From assembly GCA_022575985.1 (NCBI GenBank), contig JAKSXM010000007.1:34412501-34476500 (forward strand): a stretch of DNA of 64,000 nucleotides. Direction: 5' to 3'. The notes beneath the pieces are model-generated. The model had not been told where the DNA came from. It made no database searches and was given only the letters and a program-made list of their open reading frames with translations. Origin of the DNA: Anagrus nilaparvatae (Eukaryota > Arthropoda > Insecta > Hymenoptera > Mymaridae). The translations under genes and the position numbers were made by a program. Below, in pieces: positions 12,562 to 23,034 of this stretch. The stretch's first letter is position 1. The number at the start of each line of letters is the position of its first letter.

Positions 12562-13295
12562 TTAAGGCCCCCTTTTCAAAAATTAAAATTCGTAATGCAC
12601 TTTTTTTTTATTTCATTTTCTTGCTTAAAAACATTTCAAGAGTGTATAAAAAAATTTTCAAGCAAAAAAAAATATATGTTTTTGAGATATTTTGATTTTT
12701 ATGGGACGGATTCATATGTAAACATAAGCATTTAAAAACTTTAAACGCGTTTATCTCAAAACTACTTTTTTAAATCGGTTCCAGTTCTAACTCAAAAACT
12801 TATTCAGCTATTGACCTAAATCTAGGTGCGCTTTATTTGTAATTGTAGTGCCAAGTGCTGGAACTAGAAGATCAGAAAAAAGTGGATTAGAAAATTTTTT
12901 ATTGACCATATTAGGTGTTTTTTTTTACTTAAAAATCTCCATTTTTCGTTTTTGGCGCACCAAATGGTCAATTTTTGAAATTTTTGCAAACTTTTAGTTC
13001 CAGCACTTGAGAAGTGTATAAGCAATAAAATGCTCTTTAATTTTTTTGTTTCGGATGCCCACAATAGGCGCTAGGTGTGGAACCGTTTTTTACTTTTTTT
13101 TTTCAGCCTCTACTTTGACGCCCTCTATAAAATGTAAAAAATTTGGAAAATAAAAAGGGTAATTTTTTTTGTATTCTTTGATAGTTTTGCAACAATTTTA
13201 AAAAAAATTTGAAGTTCTTGTATAATAATATAACTAAAAAAAAAGGTGTTTAAAATTCATTAAAATTACACAAAATAATGAAAAGGGGGCCTTAA
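12562..13295. mobile_element. TTAA-flanked MITE with GGCCCCCTTTTCA ends
   Basis: Left end TTAAGGCCCCCTTTTCA at 12562; right end TGAAAAGGGGGCCTTAA ending 13295, an exact 17-bp inverted pair including TTAA. The size (734 bp) and lack of coding sequence indicate a non-autonomous TTAA-targeting element, possibly mobilised by a piggyBac-type transposase. The - strand frame at 12864-13064 has no recognisable domain. Confidence 0.65.
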
Positions 13296-13324
13296 GGGAC
13301 TTATAATAACTTACTCAACTATAA

Positions 13325-13639
13325 CAGGGTGGCCACGTAACTAAAATTTTAAAATTCCCTGACTTTCTCGACTATTATTTTAAATTTTCCAGTACTTTTT
13401 TGGTAATTCGACAAAATTTTAGAAACCAAATTCGAGGCATTAAATTGGAGACATTTTCTTTTTCAAAATTTTATACTAAATAACTTCAAATTATTATGAA
13501 GACATTTGTTAATTTTTATTTAAAAAAATAAATTCCAGAAAAAAGAAATTAGTCCCAGACATCCCCTGACTTTCCCTTACCTAAAGAAAATTCCCTGACA
13601 TTCCCTGACTTTCCAAAATTCCAAAAATGTGGCCACCCT
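13325..13639. mobile_element. MITE with AGGGTGGCCAC inverted ends
   Basis: CAGGGTGGCCAC at the left and GTGGCCACCCT at the right form the ends. Inside both are inverted copies of AATTCCCTGACTTTC-like phrases, and the right arm repeats CCCTGACTTTCC several times. Total length about 315 bp, no coding sequence. A clear target duplication was not found (flanks ACTATAA and TATGAAA), so the superfamily is left open; an hAT-type origin is possible. Confidence 0.6.
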
Positions 13640-14552
13640 TATGAAATAAAAGTTTTGTTAAGCTAAATTATTTAAAATTATTTAAAATAAATAAAATTAT
13701 TTTTTTTATCAATATTTTTAAAATAATTTTTGAAATTAACTAAATTATAAAAATAAATTATGAAAATTGACTTTTCATAAAAATATATAATCAACAAAAT
13801 TTATAGTATTCAATAAAATCTTATTTACAACTGAACACACAATGAACGCAGTAATGATTCGTATCGTAATAGGATATGTTACATCTAAAACCTGAAACTC
13901 GATTTGACTCCAATAATTATATGTTGAAAATTTAATTTTTTATAAAAATTTGGTATAAAAATATTGTTTTTTTCATTAAATTTTTGTTAATATTTTATAT
14001 GAAAAAACAGTCTTAATAGGAATAGTAGAAAATTTATAAGAAGTGTTAAATTCATCATTGAACTAGTATCGGAGCATGATAATTAATATATTTTAAACGA
14101 AGAGTAAATCCAATGACTGAAAATATAATTGTAAAAAACTTGAAGCAAAACTAATTTTCATGAACTATAAAAATTTAAATAAGAATATTTACTATTTTAA
14201 ACTAAATAAATTTTTTACTTTAAAAGATTAAACTATTTTATATCATTTATATAATACAAGAAAAATACCCTACCAACTAGCTGGCACTAAGGTTCCTCAA
14301 ACAATGAGAAAAAACTTTTCCAATTTTGAGAAATAAATTTTGGAAAAATTCGGTATCAAATCCAAAAAATTACTATAAATGAACTGTCTAAAACTAGTAC
14401 TCTCATAGAAATAAATTAGGTACTACATCCAAAAAGAAAAAAAAATTTGGTGTTTTTTGTATATTTTTGTGAAAAAAAATTTAGGAAAAAAATTTTTAAA
14501 AAATTAAGTATCAGATTCGAGATATCGAGTAAAAACTATACTTTCAAATATG

Positions 14553-15619
14553 GTAGGGGGACATTTTTTATAAAATATTTTTTATAATTTTTTTTTTTAT
14601 AAAAACAATTTTTTATAAATTCAAAATTTAATAATTTTATTTTTTTTATAATAACATTTTTTTATAAAAGTTTATTTTTATAATTTTTTTTTTATTATAA
14701 AATTTTATAAAATTATAATTGCTATTTTTTTTTTTTATAAATTTATATAATGTCCCAAAGAGTCTAAATAAGTTAGTATATCATCATTTTGTAGATATTG
14801 GTCATATTTAGATACTATTGTAAGAATTTTTTCTTCTCTTTTTTTTCTTTTTGGATCTTATCCTTTTCTGATTTTTTGGGCTAAATGTAGTTGCCGAATC
14901 ATAATTTTAGTATCTGCTTGCTCTTTCTTCAACTCTGTTACGAATGAATAGAAACTAGGATGATCTTTTCCCATCACAACTCTGAGGCGATTGTGCCAAG
15001 CTCTTTGACAAATTATTAGTGCGTGCAGTGCCTTGAATAACGGAGTCATATTGATTCCACAATCGGGGGTGGTAACGAGGAGGAACCATTCGACGTCTTC
15101 ATCTTGCTAGTATGCCAGATACATAAGTAGTTTGGAAATACTTGTAGACAGTTTCAATGGAATTTTATGACGTAAGGCTTCAAAATGAGTTTCAACGTCT
15201 TCAGTTATATATTTTTATAATATAGAAAACCGTCTATATGTAAAAGATATCCAGAGCCTTTAGATTTAATTAATTCTGCCATTTTTATTAAAAAATTTTT
15301 ATTTTATTTTAATTTAAAAAAAAACACCAAAATTTAAACTTTTTTTTTAAAGACACAAAAATATTGAACCAAATAAAAACTATAATCTGAAATTTGTTAT
15401 TTATTTAAATTTATTACCAATTTTGAAAATAAAACAAAAGATAATGTATTTTTAATTTTAAATTTAAAAAGTAAATTTATAAAAAAAATTTTATAAAAAA
15501 GAATAATTATAAAAAAATTTTAATAAAAAATGTCTATTATAAAAAAAAAAAATAATAAAAAATTGTTTTTATAAAAAAAAAATTTATAAAAAATATTTTA
15601 TAAAAAAAGGACCCCAACC
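14553..15619. mobile_element. Mutator-like (MULE) transposon, internally deleted
   Basis: Ends are GGTAGGGGGAC and, inverted, GGTTGGGGTCC. Each continues into ~200 bp of TTTTTTATAAAA-rich inverted repeat. The element is flanked by an exact 9-bp direct duplication TTCAAATAT (14544-14552 and 15620-15628), the duplication length typical of Mutator-like elements. The interior (about 14850-15285) keeps fragments of a FLYWCH/MULE-type protein on the - strand. It interrupts a family X repeat and so is younger than that copy. Confidence 0.85.
14858..15283 (-). pseudogene. MULE transposase remnant (FLYWCH start plus transposase C-terminus)
   Basis: On the - strand an ATG at about 15283 starts MAELIKSKGSGYLLHIDGFL, then YYKNI and a stop. 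This is the opening of a FLYWCH-type zinc-finger domain (KG...DG..YYK). Further on, at 15049-14858, comes RAWHNRLRVVMGKDHPSFYS, then FVTELKKEQADTKI. That resembles the C-terminal AWH-R...HP...L..EQ region of MULE transposases paired with FLYWCH fingers in insect genomes. The catalytic DDE region between them is absent, and stops and frame changes interrupt the rest. The element can only have moved with a transposase supplied in trans, or was deleted after insertion. Family assignment is from motif memory, not a search. Confidence 0.6.
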
Positions 15620-16246
15620 TTCAAATATAAGTACTTTCGTAGAATAATAATAACCGAATAAATAAATGAGGTATTACATACAAATTAATAAAAAAAAAAA
15701 AGTACCTAGAGCTTTTTTGGTAAAAAAATTTTTGAAAAAAAAATTAGGTCTTAATTTCATTACGGTTGTGAAATATCGCCGGTCGCAATATTTTCAGATA
15801 TTAGTACTTTCATGGAATTAAATGAGGTATTACACTAAAAAAAAAAAATATTGCAAGTTTTTTATTTTTTTTGTTTTCTTAATTTTGAGAAAAAATTTTT
15901 AAAAAAATTCGGTATCAGATCCAAAAAATGACTATAAACAAACTTTCTAAAATTAGTACTTTCATAGAAATAAATTAGGTACTACGTCCAAAAAGAAAAA
16001 AAAAATTGTTGTTTTTTGTATTTTTTCGTGAAAAAAATTTTGGGAAAAAAATTTTCAAAAAATTAAGTATCAGATTCGAGATATCGAGTAAAAATCATAC
16101 TTTCAAATATAAGTACTTTTGTGGAAATAAATGAGGTATTACATGCAAATTAAAAAAAAAAAAGTACCTAGAGCTTTTTTGGTGAAAAAATTTTTGAAAA
16201 AAAAATTAGGTCTTAACTCCATAATGTTTGTTAAATATCACCAATT

Positions 16247-16247
<1 letters not shown>

Positions 16248-16282
<35 letters not shown>
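16248..16282. repeat. (CA)n microsatellite
   Basis: An uninterrupted CA run of about 15 units, followed by CATA units. It is embedded in family X copy 2 at the same position as the CA tracts of the other copies. Confidence 0.95.
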
Positions 16283-16287
<5 letters not shown>

Positions 16288-16594
16288 TACATACTTTTTT
16301 TAAAAACCGGTTTTTTAGCTTCCTGGGGTCTCAAAACGTGCTTATATGCCAAAAAATCAAAAATCGAAATTTGACCTATCACAATGGTTCCTCTTTGAGG
16401 AACCAAAATTTATAAATAAGCTTACAGGTAATAAGAGTATAACCAAAATCCGGTGAAAAATTGTACTCTTGATTACTTATTTCTCAGTACTTAAAAGGAT
16501 TTTTAAGCGGTTGCATTAGATATTACGTTAGGCTTATGCACTACTAATAATAGATGAAACTTAAAATTGTTCATTACTTAGCTGTTGTAAAATT

Positions 16595-17350
16595 AAACTG
16601 ATAATGATAAAGCCAATATAAGTTTAATTAACAACAGGATGTTTTCTGGATCACTCATTAGTTTTCTTGATTGCTTCGAATAACTAATATTATTAAAGAT
16701 ATTTCTTGCCAAAGACTTGAACAAATTTTGAGTAAGCTTTTGTAATTGTAGCTGAAATATAAAAATAATCATATGTATCATTAAAATTTTTACTCGTAGA
16801 ATCATATATAAATCATAAGTATAATTTAAATGAATTTTTTTAAAAATCATGCAAATTTACTCATAACCTTCATTTTACTTTAATGAAATTTACTTTATTA
16901 AGAGCAGAGAGTATACAAAAAGTAAATACAGCAGATTGATGGTTCTGTGTAATAGATCTTCTAATATATAATGGTAGAGGTCCACTTGTATTCTAGAAAT
17001 GTGTGCAGACAGTATTCTAAAAAAAAAAAAATTATAAAATTAATTTCAATAAAAATTGTACTTATACTAATTTGCGTTAAAAAAATTATAGTAATTGCAA
17101 ATTGTCATAAAACTCATATAATATCATAAAGTGTTAAAAATTTTATAGGTTATATTTACATGTTTGCATACTACTAAGTCTTTTAGAACACTATTTAAAA
17201 AAATTCTTTTCTAAACTTAATATTTATAATCACTTACTCATAGTTTTTCTGCTTAATTAACTTAATTTTACTCTCGATTTTACTGTAATATTCTTTTGCA
17301 AAATAATATTACAATAACGTGTACAATACGAGTGGTGGTCAGCTGTGACT
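16595..17350 (-). other. Possible 5' exons of an unidentified - strand gene
   Basis: Reading -, an ATG at 17241-17239 is followed by one A and then a consensus donor GTAAGTG (17237 downward), so the first exon would end ATGA|GT. Two acceptor-like sites follow: a T-run ending TTAG before 17016 and ATATTTCAG before 16751. Joined to the first, the frame opens MKYCLHTFLEYKWTSTIIY and stops. Joined to the second, it opens MTTITKAYSKFVQVFGKKYL and stops. A longer open frame in the last exon (LQLQKLTQNLFKSLARNIF onward, ending 16593) is in another phase. No product is recognised. Either a 5' end with a more distant partner exon, a non-coding transcript or a decayed gene would fit. The GC-rich TATA-containing block just upstream is the main support. 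Confidence 0.3.
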
Positions 17351-17411
17351 CGGCATCCCGAACAACCGCACACCTATATATACCTATACGCGGGGTGGCG
17401 AAATCTAAAGC
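17325..17411 (-). promoter_or_regulatory. Candidate core promoter (TATA-like, GC-richer block)
   Basis: This is a short block of much higher GC than its surroundings (GGGGTGGCG, CGGCATCCCGAACAACCG). On the - strand GTATATATAGG at about 17372-17382 lies 25-35 bases upstream of an initiator-like GAGTCACAGCTG. The ATGA|GTAAGTG exon end lies about 100 bases further. Geometry fits a TATA promoter reading leftwards; no expression evidence exists here. Confidence 0.35.
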
Positions 17412-17581
17412 GCGCCAAATTAAAAAATATTAAAATTTTTTGATGAATACTGAAATATTAATTGAATTAAAATAATTCAGCCTCTTCTCTTCTCTATTAT
17501 AATTGCGTTTTTTACCTGGAATCTTTAAAGAGTCTCTCCTTTTTTTATATCCTTTCATTAAAAAAAGTCATAATTATTAGA

Positions 17582-19772
17582 GGCTGATTCCATGTGAAAC
17601 GTACGTTGACCTCCAGATGGGGTCTTCCGATTGGGCTGTAACTTTGCACAAGTAATTATATTTATAAAATGTCCTCAATCCCCAAATTTTACATCGTAAA
17701 ATCGGTTCTAGCCGCCTCTGTGAATTTTTGAAAATTGGGACCGATTTTAAAGCTCTCAGCCACCAACTTTTGCTTCATTATATAAAAACATGAAGAAATG
17801 TTAAAAATATTATTAGAAAAACGGTTTCGATCGGAAATTTCCCTGGCTATCCGAATTTCTAAACCGTTTTTTAAAATTTTCACGTGGAAACCCGGAAAAT
17901 TGGAAAATGTGAGACGTACCGGCTGTAGCTCATAACTCAAAACCCGTCACTTCAAATAACTTCGAACTGGGAGTGGAGACCGAGTATTCCATATACTTTC
18001 ACCTGATATTAATATGGGTATGGGTATTTTCACATGCGGAAAAGTTATAACGATAATTAGTGAAATTTTCCGATTTTGAAAATGCAAATTTAGCGAAAAA
18101 AGCTATATTTATATGCAAATTTAAGCAGAACCGATTTCCTATGTAAAATTTATCATAAAGTAAATTATTTTTTAATGCCTTTAAACCTTTTCTATTGATA
18201 TATATAGTCAATTCTATGAAATTATACTTTTTATAAGAAGCTATTCAAGTCATTCTTAGTGAAAATGACCTAATAGGAAAACGAATGTCTGGAATTTTGA
18301 AAAATCAAATTTGGCTGGATTTAGTATGTTAAAATATGACACCTTACCAATTTTTATGGTTCTGGATTAAAAACTTTTGAAATAGCAGCTGTTTTTTGAA
18401 TTAAAAAAATTTTCAAATGTTCAAAGAAAATCTGAGTAAATTTTCTATTTTAACTTTTTTACACTCTAAACAGAGCTCAAAAACTATTTTCAACCATAGG
18501 AAATAGCTGAAACTTCTTACTGAGAATCATTTCGGCTGTCCGTTTTTGGAAAAACATCGAGAAAGCTGAATAAAACTAAAATTCTAAAGGAAATTTTTTT
18601 TTGTAATGTGGATTTTTCAAACCCTGGGAAATTCTTTTCTTTTTTGTTGCACTTAAAATTACTGTTTTTTAAAAAGAAAATTTTAATTCTTATTTAAAAT
18701 TTCTATTGGGTATTTAACGTTTTTAGTTTTGAAAAACTTAAAAAATAAATAATTATAAAATATAATAATTAAAAATCCATACTAAAAAAATAATTTTCCT
18801 TTAGAATTTTAGTTTTATTCAGCTTTCTCGATGTTTTTCCAAAAACTGACAGACGAAATTACTCTCAGTAAGAAGTTTCAGCTATTTCCTATGATTGAAA
18901 ATAGTTTTTGAGCTCTGTTCAGAGTGTAAAAAAATTAAAAAAGAAAATTTACTTAGATTTTCTTTAAAAATTGGGAAATATTTTTAATTCAAAAAACAGC
19001 TGCTATTTCAAAAGTTTTTAATCCAGAACCATAAAAATTGGTAAGGTGTCATATTTTAGCATACTAAATCCAGCCGAATTTGATTTGTCAAAATTCCTGA
19101 CATTCGTTTTCCTATTAGGTCATTTTCACGAAGAATTACTTGAATAGCTTTTTATAAAAAGTCTAATTTCGTAGAATTGACTATATATATCAATAGAAAA
19201 GTTTTAAAGGCATTAAAAAATAATTTATTTTATGATAAATTTTGCATATGAAATCGGTTCTGCCTAAATTTGCATATAAATATAGCTTTTTTCGCTAAAT
19301 TTGCATTTTCAAAATCGAAAAATTTCACTAATTATTGTTATAACTTTTCCGTATGTGAAAATACCCATACCCATATTAATATCAGGTGAAAGTATATGGA
19401 ATACTCGGTCTCCACTCCCAGTTCGAAGTTATTTGAAGTGACGGGTTTTGAGTTATGAGCTACAGCCGGTACGTCTCACATTTTCCAATTTTCCGGGTTT
19501 CCACGTGAAAATTTTAAAAAACGGTTTAGAAATTCGGATAGCCAGGGAAATTTCCGATCGAAACCGTTTTTCTAATAATATTTTTAGTTGGTGGCTGAGA
19601 GCTTTAAAATCGGTCCCAATTTTCAAAAATTCACAGAGACGGCTAGAAACGATTTTACGATGTAAAATTTGGGGATTGAGGACATTCTATATATATAATC
19701 ACTTGTGCAAAGTTACAGCCCAATCGGAAGACCCCATCTGGAGGTCAACGTACGTTTCACATGGAATCAGCC
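17582..19772. repeat. Long palindrome (foldback-type element) 2
   Basis: GGCTGATTCCATGTGAAACG at 17582 is exactly inverted at the right end (CGTTTCACATGGAATCAGCC, ending 19772). The arms are about 1 kb each, pair almost throughout to about 18605 and 18788, and surround an AT-rich spacer of about 180 bp. One ~33-bp difference is present: extra sequence about 17772-17804 in the left arm only. Identical open frames on opposite strands at 17689-17940 and 19448-19795 are simply the two arms. No clear target duplication. Confidence 0.95.
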
Positions 19773-20122
19773 ACATACAAAAACAAAAATTTTAAGACCG
19801 GTTAGGAAAAAAAAGTAACGCATCTTTGAGAAATCTGCATTTGATGAAAAACATGCTTTCTTAGTATTTCCGATTTTCCAGTTTTCTTGGAGGTGTTCTT
19901 GAAAAACTGATAACAGATTCGAATTCAGCGGAAAATTTGACATGTTCATCAAGAAAACCATTTTTTAGCTTTATCCAGAGCGTAGATAAAATGAAATCGG
20001 AAATTGACATTTTTAATAATGATTCTTTTTGAAAACCATATAAGATCAAAAAATGACCGCCATTTTGTACCCTTTGAACCTAAAACCTTAAAATTTGGCA
20101 TGGTATCATTTTATATATTACC

Positions 20123-20716
20123 GTATACTGCCGTACAGGAGAAAAAAGGCAATATCTCGAGATTTTATGAAAAATGAGATTTTTATATGTGCATAATCGT
20201 GAAAAAAAAATCTATCCAGTGGTGCAAAAATTATTTTGATATCACTGATAACAAAAAAGTTAGCACTGCATATCTCAAAGGTTTCATGTATTTGATCAAA
20301 TTTAACATGGAATAAAAAAAAAATACATGAAATAAATGCATATCTCGAGTTATTGCTTTTCTTCTCCTGTACGGCAGAGCAGCGCGCATGGAAAAAAATA
20401 TTTCAATACAGCAAAGAAAAGCAAATATCTCTATATATGAGTACATGCATATCTCGATATTGCTTTTTTTCCCTGTATTATAAGCTGATATGGCGCTGCT
20501 ATTTTTGCATATCTCTTGTTTTTCATATAAGGAGTGGAAATTTTGGAAAAATTTTTTCACCAATGAAAAGAGCATATCTTAATTACCTTAGAAACATATA
20601 AATATCTTTTTAATTGTATATAAACTTTTCAAAATTAACCGAAACGCGTTTCTTTAAATATCTCGAAATTAGTTAAAAGTGAGATATTGCCTTTTTTCTC
20701 CTGTACGGCAGTATAC
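20123..20716. mobile_element. MITE with CTGCCGTACAGGAG ends, TATA-flanked
   Basis: CTGCCGTACAGGAGAAAAAA, followed by GGCAATATCTC, at 20128 is inverted at 20711. TATA lies directly outside each end (20124-20127, 20712-20715), consistent with TA-targeting. The 584-bp interior repeats GCATATCTC(GAG) several times and includes an inner partial copy of the end (CTCCTGTACGGCAGAGCAGC at about 20363), suggesting internal duplication. The frames at 20231-20601 are repeat by-products. Confidence 0.8.
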
Positions 20717-20835
20717 CGAACCTAAATAACCCAATTGGTTCTTTTCAAATCCCAGACTTTTACCTTTCAATTAGTAAGATTTCACTAAGAATTACTCATA
20801 TAAAAATACAGTAACAAATTGTCATTAAAACACTA

Positions 20836-21052
20836 CACTGAAAAAAAATTGCAAATGACTTGAAACGTAAAAAAAAATTTTTTTAAACATTTTTTCTTTT
20901 CTTTTTTCAAAAAATTTCTCAAATCTCATCATACCGATATACTCATACCCCAAGTAAGCAGGAAAAAATTTTTTTTTAATTTTCTTTATGCTTCAAGTCA
21001 TTTGCAATCGTTTGACGAGATAAAAATGGCAAGCGGATTTTTTTTTTCAGTG
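20836..21052. mobile_element. TA-flanked MITE with CACTGAAAAAAAA ends
   Basis: TA|CACTGAAAAAAAA at 20834 and TTTTTTTTTTCAGTG|TA ending 21054, with an inner inverted pair TTGCAAATGACTTGAA / TTCAAGTCATTTGCAA. The length of 217 bp and TA target are those of a Tc1/mariner-type MITE. No coding sequence. Confidence 0.75.
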
Positions 21053-22254
21053 TATATATAATGGAATAATAACTTAAATCAATTTCAATTTAAAAATTAC
21101 AGGCAAATAAAAATTTGATTCATGTAGACCATGCGTGACTAATTCATTTGGCGCAATTTTAATTTTGTCGTATCAATCACTACAAATGTAGAATAAAATA
21201 ATGCAATTTCAATCGCAATTTTAACAATTTCATTTATAAAAATTATCTTACAAGTTTGTATTTAAAAATAAATGATAATATTACAAAATATTACGGAAAA
21301 CATCTTAGAGCTCCCTCCTTTCGAGTTAATTTCGAGTTATTTTCGTTTAAATTTAGAGCTCCTATCGAGCTACTCGCGAGAAGAAAATCCGAGCTCGAAT
21401 CGAGTATTCGCCTTGTCTGGGATACTAATCGAATCGAATATCGATCACCTTCAATCTCCATATGATAAATTGAGAGGAAATTCGTGTGCTTATACTTTTT
21501 AAAGCTGTTTTCTGAGCGGAATTTTTCATTTTTAATTTTTAAAAATTCACCGCGCCAAATCGAAAAAACCGATTTGGACGTGCAAGGTCTCAAAAATTTT
21601 TTCAAAGGGTCTACATTTTTGGTGGTTTTTTTATTTTTGACTCAGCTCTGCATAACATAACCTAAAATTGCAAAAAACGGCGAAAAACTTTTAAAAAAAG
21701 CAGTTTTACCATTAAAATTTTTTTAATAACAGCGGATATTAAATTTTTGTAAAATAAGGAAAAACTACATGTAAAATCACAATTTTTTAGAAAAAGGTTT
21801 TTTTATAAAATTAAAGTTTTGGGGGTTAGGATGTCCCAATTCAAAAAAAAAACTTTTTTCACGTGAAAGTACATGAAAAATGTGTAACTTCTAGAAAAAA
21901 AAAATTCGGGGGTCCTATTTAAAAATTTTTAGCTGCGCTAGCTCAAAGTTAGCAAAAGGAAGACTTTCTACTTTGCGCTGTTGATAAAGCAGTAATTTTT
22001 AGCAAAAAATAAAGAAACCTTTTTCTAAAAAATTGTAATTTGACATCGCGTTTTAGGGCAAGGGCCATATAAAATTTTTCTACGTCAGTGGCGAAAAAAA
22101 CGTCTTTTTTGGGCACACAATGACCGAAAAGTATATGCTTTCGGGCCACTGACCAGAAAAAATAAATTTTAGTTTTAGAATCGAGACATCATAATTCAAT
22201 TTGCCTATAATTCACCCCAAGGATAAGGTTATAATTATAATAGAAATTTTCAAG

Positions 22255-22441
22255 TATCTCTTTGAGATTTTCTAACAATCGTGATGATATTTTGGTAGGA
22301 AAGGGTTTACCATTGAATGAGACATTTATCTTCACCGAAGATTCAGAAAAAATTATTCGCGATACGCTTGATGTTCGGGGTCAAATACCCTATACACCAG
22401 TGCATATTAAAAAAATAAATGGTACTAGTAATAATAATTAG
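22255..22441 (+). CDS. Unrecognised terminal-exon-like reading frame
   Basis: After an acceptor-like TTTTCAAG the frame runs open for 61 codons to a TAG at 22439-22441. It includes DDILVGKGLPLNETFIFTED, then SEKIIRDTLDVRGQIPYTPV and HIKKIN, with balanced, protein-like composition unlike nearby repeat-derived frames. It ends 190 bases before the Ino80 exon on the same strand. It does not look like any part of the INO80 ATPase I know and has no good donor at its end. It could be the last exon of a different gene, an alternative Ino80 3' exon, or a transposon remnant. Confidence 0.35.
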
Positions 22442-22630
22442 AGATTTTTAATACTTTTAAGATATACTTTAATTTTTGACCTCGTTTGATCAATTTAAGA
22501 ATTAAGATTTAATAAATTTAAGACCTATATTTTGAGAAATATTACATGATATTCGGATATTTTATAAGCATAAAAATGTGCACAAAACGATAGTCAAATT
22601 TTTAAAGATTTAATAAAAATTATTTCATAG

Positions 22631-22954
22631 GTAATTTTCTACGATAGTGATTGGAATCCTACAGTAGATCAACAGGCTATGGATAGAGCTCATAGGTTGG
22701 GCCAAACGAAGCAAGTAACAGTATACCGTTTAATTTGTAAAGGTTCAATTGAAGAGCGAATACTCCAGAGAGCTCGTGAAAAAAGTGAAATACAGCGTAT
22801 GGTTATAAGTGGAGGGAATTTCAAGCCTGATACTCTTAAACCAAAGGAGGTAGTTTCTTTGTTACTTGACGATGAGGAGTTGGAAGCCAAATACATTCAA
22901 CGAGCTGAAGAAGCAAAGGATCGAAAAAGGAAACAATCCACGCTTCTAGTTAAA
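22631..22954 (+). CDS. Ino80: Ino80 penultimate exon (SNF2-type helicase C-terminus)
   Basis: This exon encodes 108 codons of the catalytic ATPase of the INO80 chromatin-remodelling complex, which slides and edits nucleosomes in the nucleus. It opens in frame after TTTCATAG with [15 protein letters not shown]. It then contains helicase motif VI ([11 protein letters not shown]), the [19 protein letters not shown] segment and the INO80-specific [20 protein letters not shown]. It ends at LLVK before the donor GTAAGT (22955). The ATG at 22679 is internal, not a start. The phase-0 junction and high conservation make the assignment firm. The preceding INO80 exons (motifs I-V) were not found in the 22.6 kb upstream. 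Either they lie beyond the window behind a very long, repeat-filled intron, or this locus is 5'-truncated. Confidence 0.93.
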
Positions 22955-23034
22955 GTAAGTAGTATAATTATATATACATATATATATTTTTTTTTTCATT
23001 TTAAAAATAATTTATGAAACATTTTGTTGAATAG

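Larger units (their letters stand above)
14268..16405. repeat. Composite (CA)n-bearing repeat, family X, copy 2
   Basis: The 5' block CCAACTAGCTGGCACTAAGG runs into TTCCTCAAACAATG. Diverged ~145-bp sub-repeats follow (TACTTTCATAGAAATAAAT, ATGAGGTATTACAT, A-run, TTTTTGGTGAAAAAATTTTT, TTAGGTCTTAA). Then come a pure CA run, AACCGGTTTTTTAGCTTCCT and the 3' hairpin GGTTCCTCTTTGAGGAACC at about 16387. The copy is split by the Mutator-like element at 14553-15619. The same ends bound the copy at 50020-51605, which helps define the unit. No transposase is encoded. Confidence 0.75.

Noticed and set aside
17689..19795. Matching ~83-115-codon open frames on opposite strands
   Set aside because: They are the two arms of the palindrome read in opposite directions. 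No domain, splice or start context supports a gene.
20231..20601. Overlapping 82- and 114-codon frames on both strands
   Set aside because: They lie wholly inside the TATA-flanked MITE, and repeated GCATATCTC words explain the open frames.
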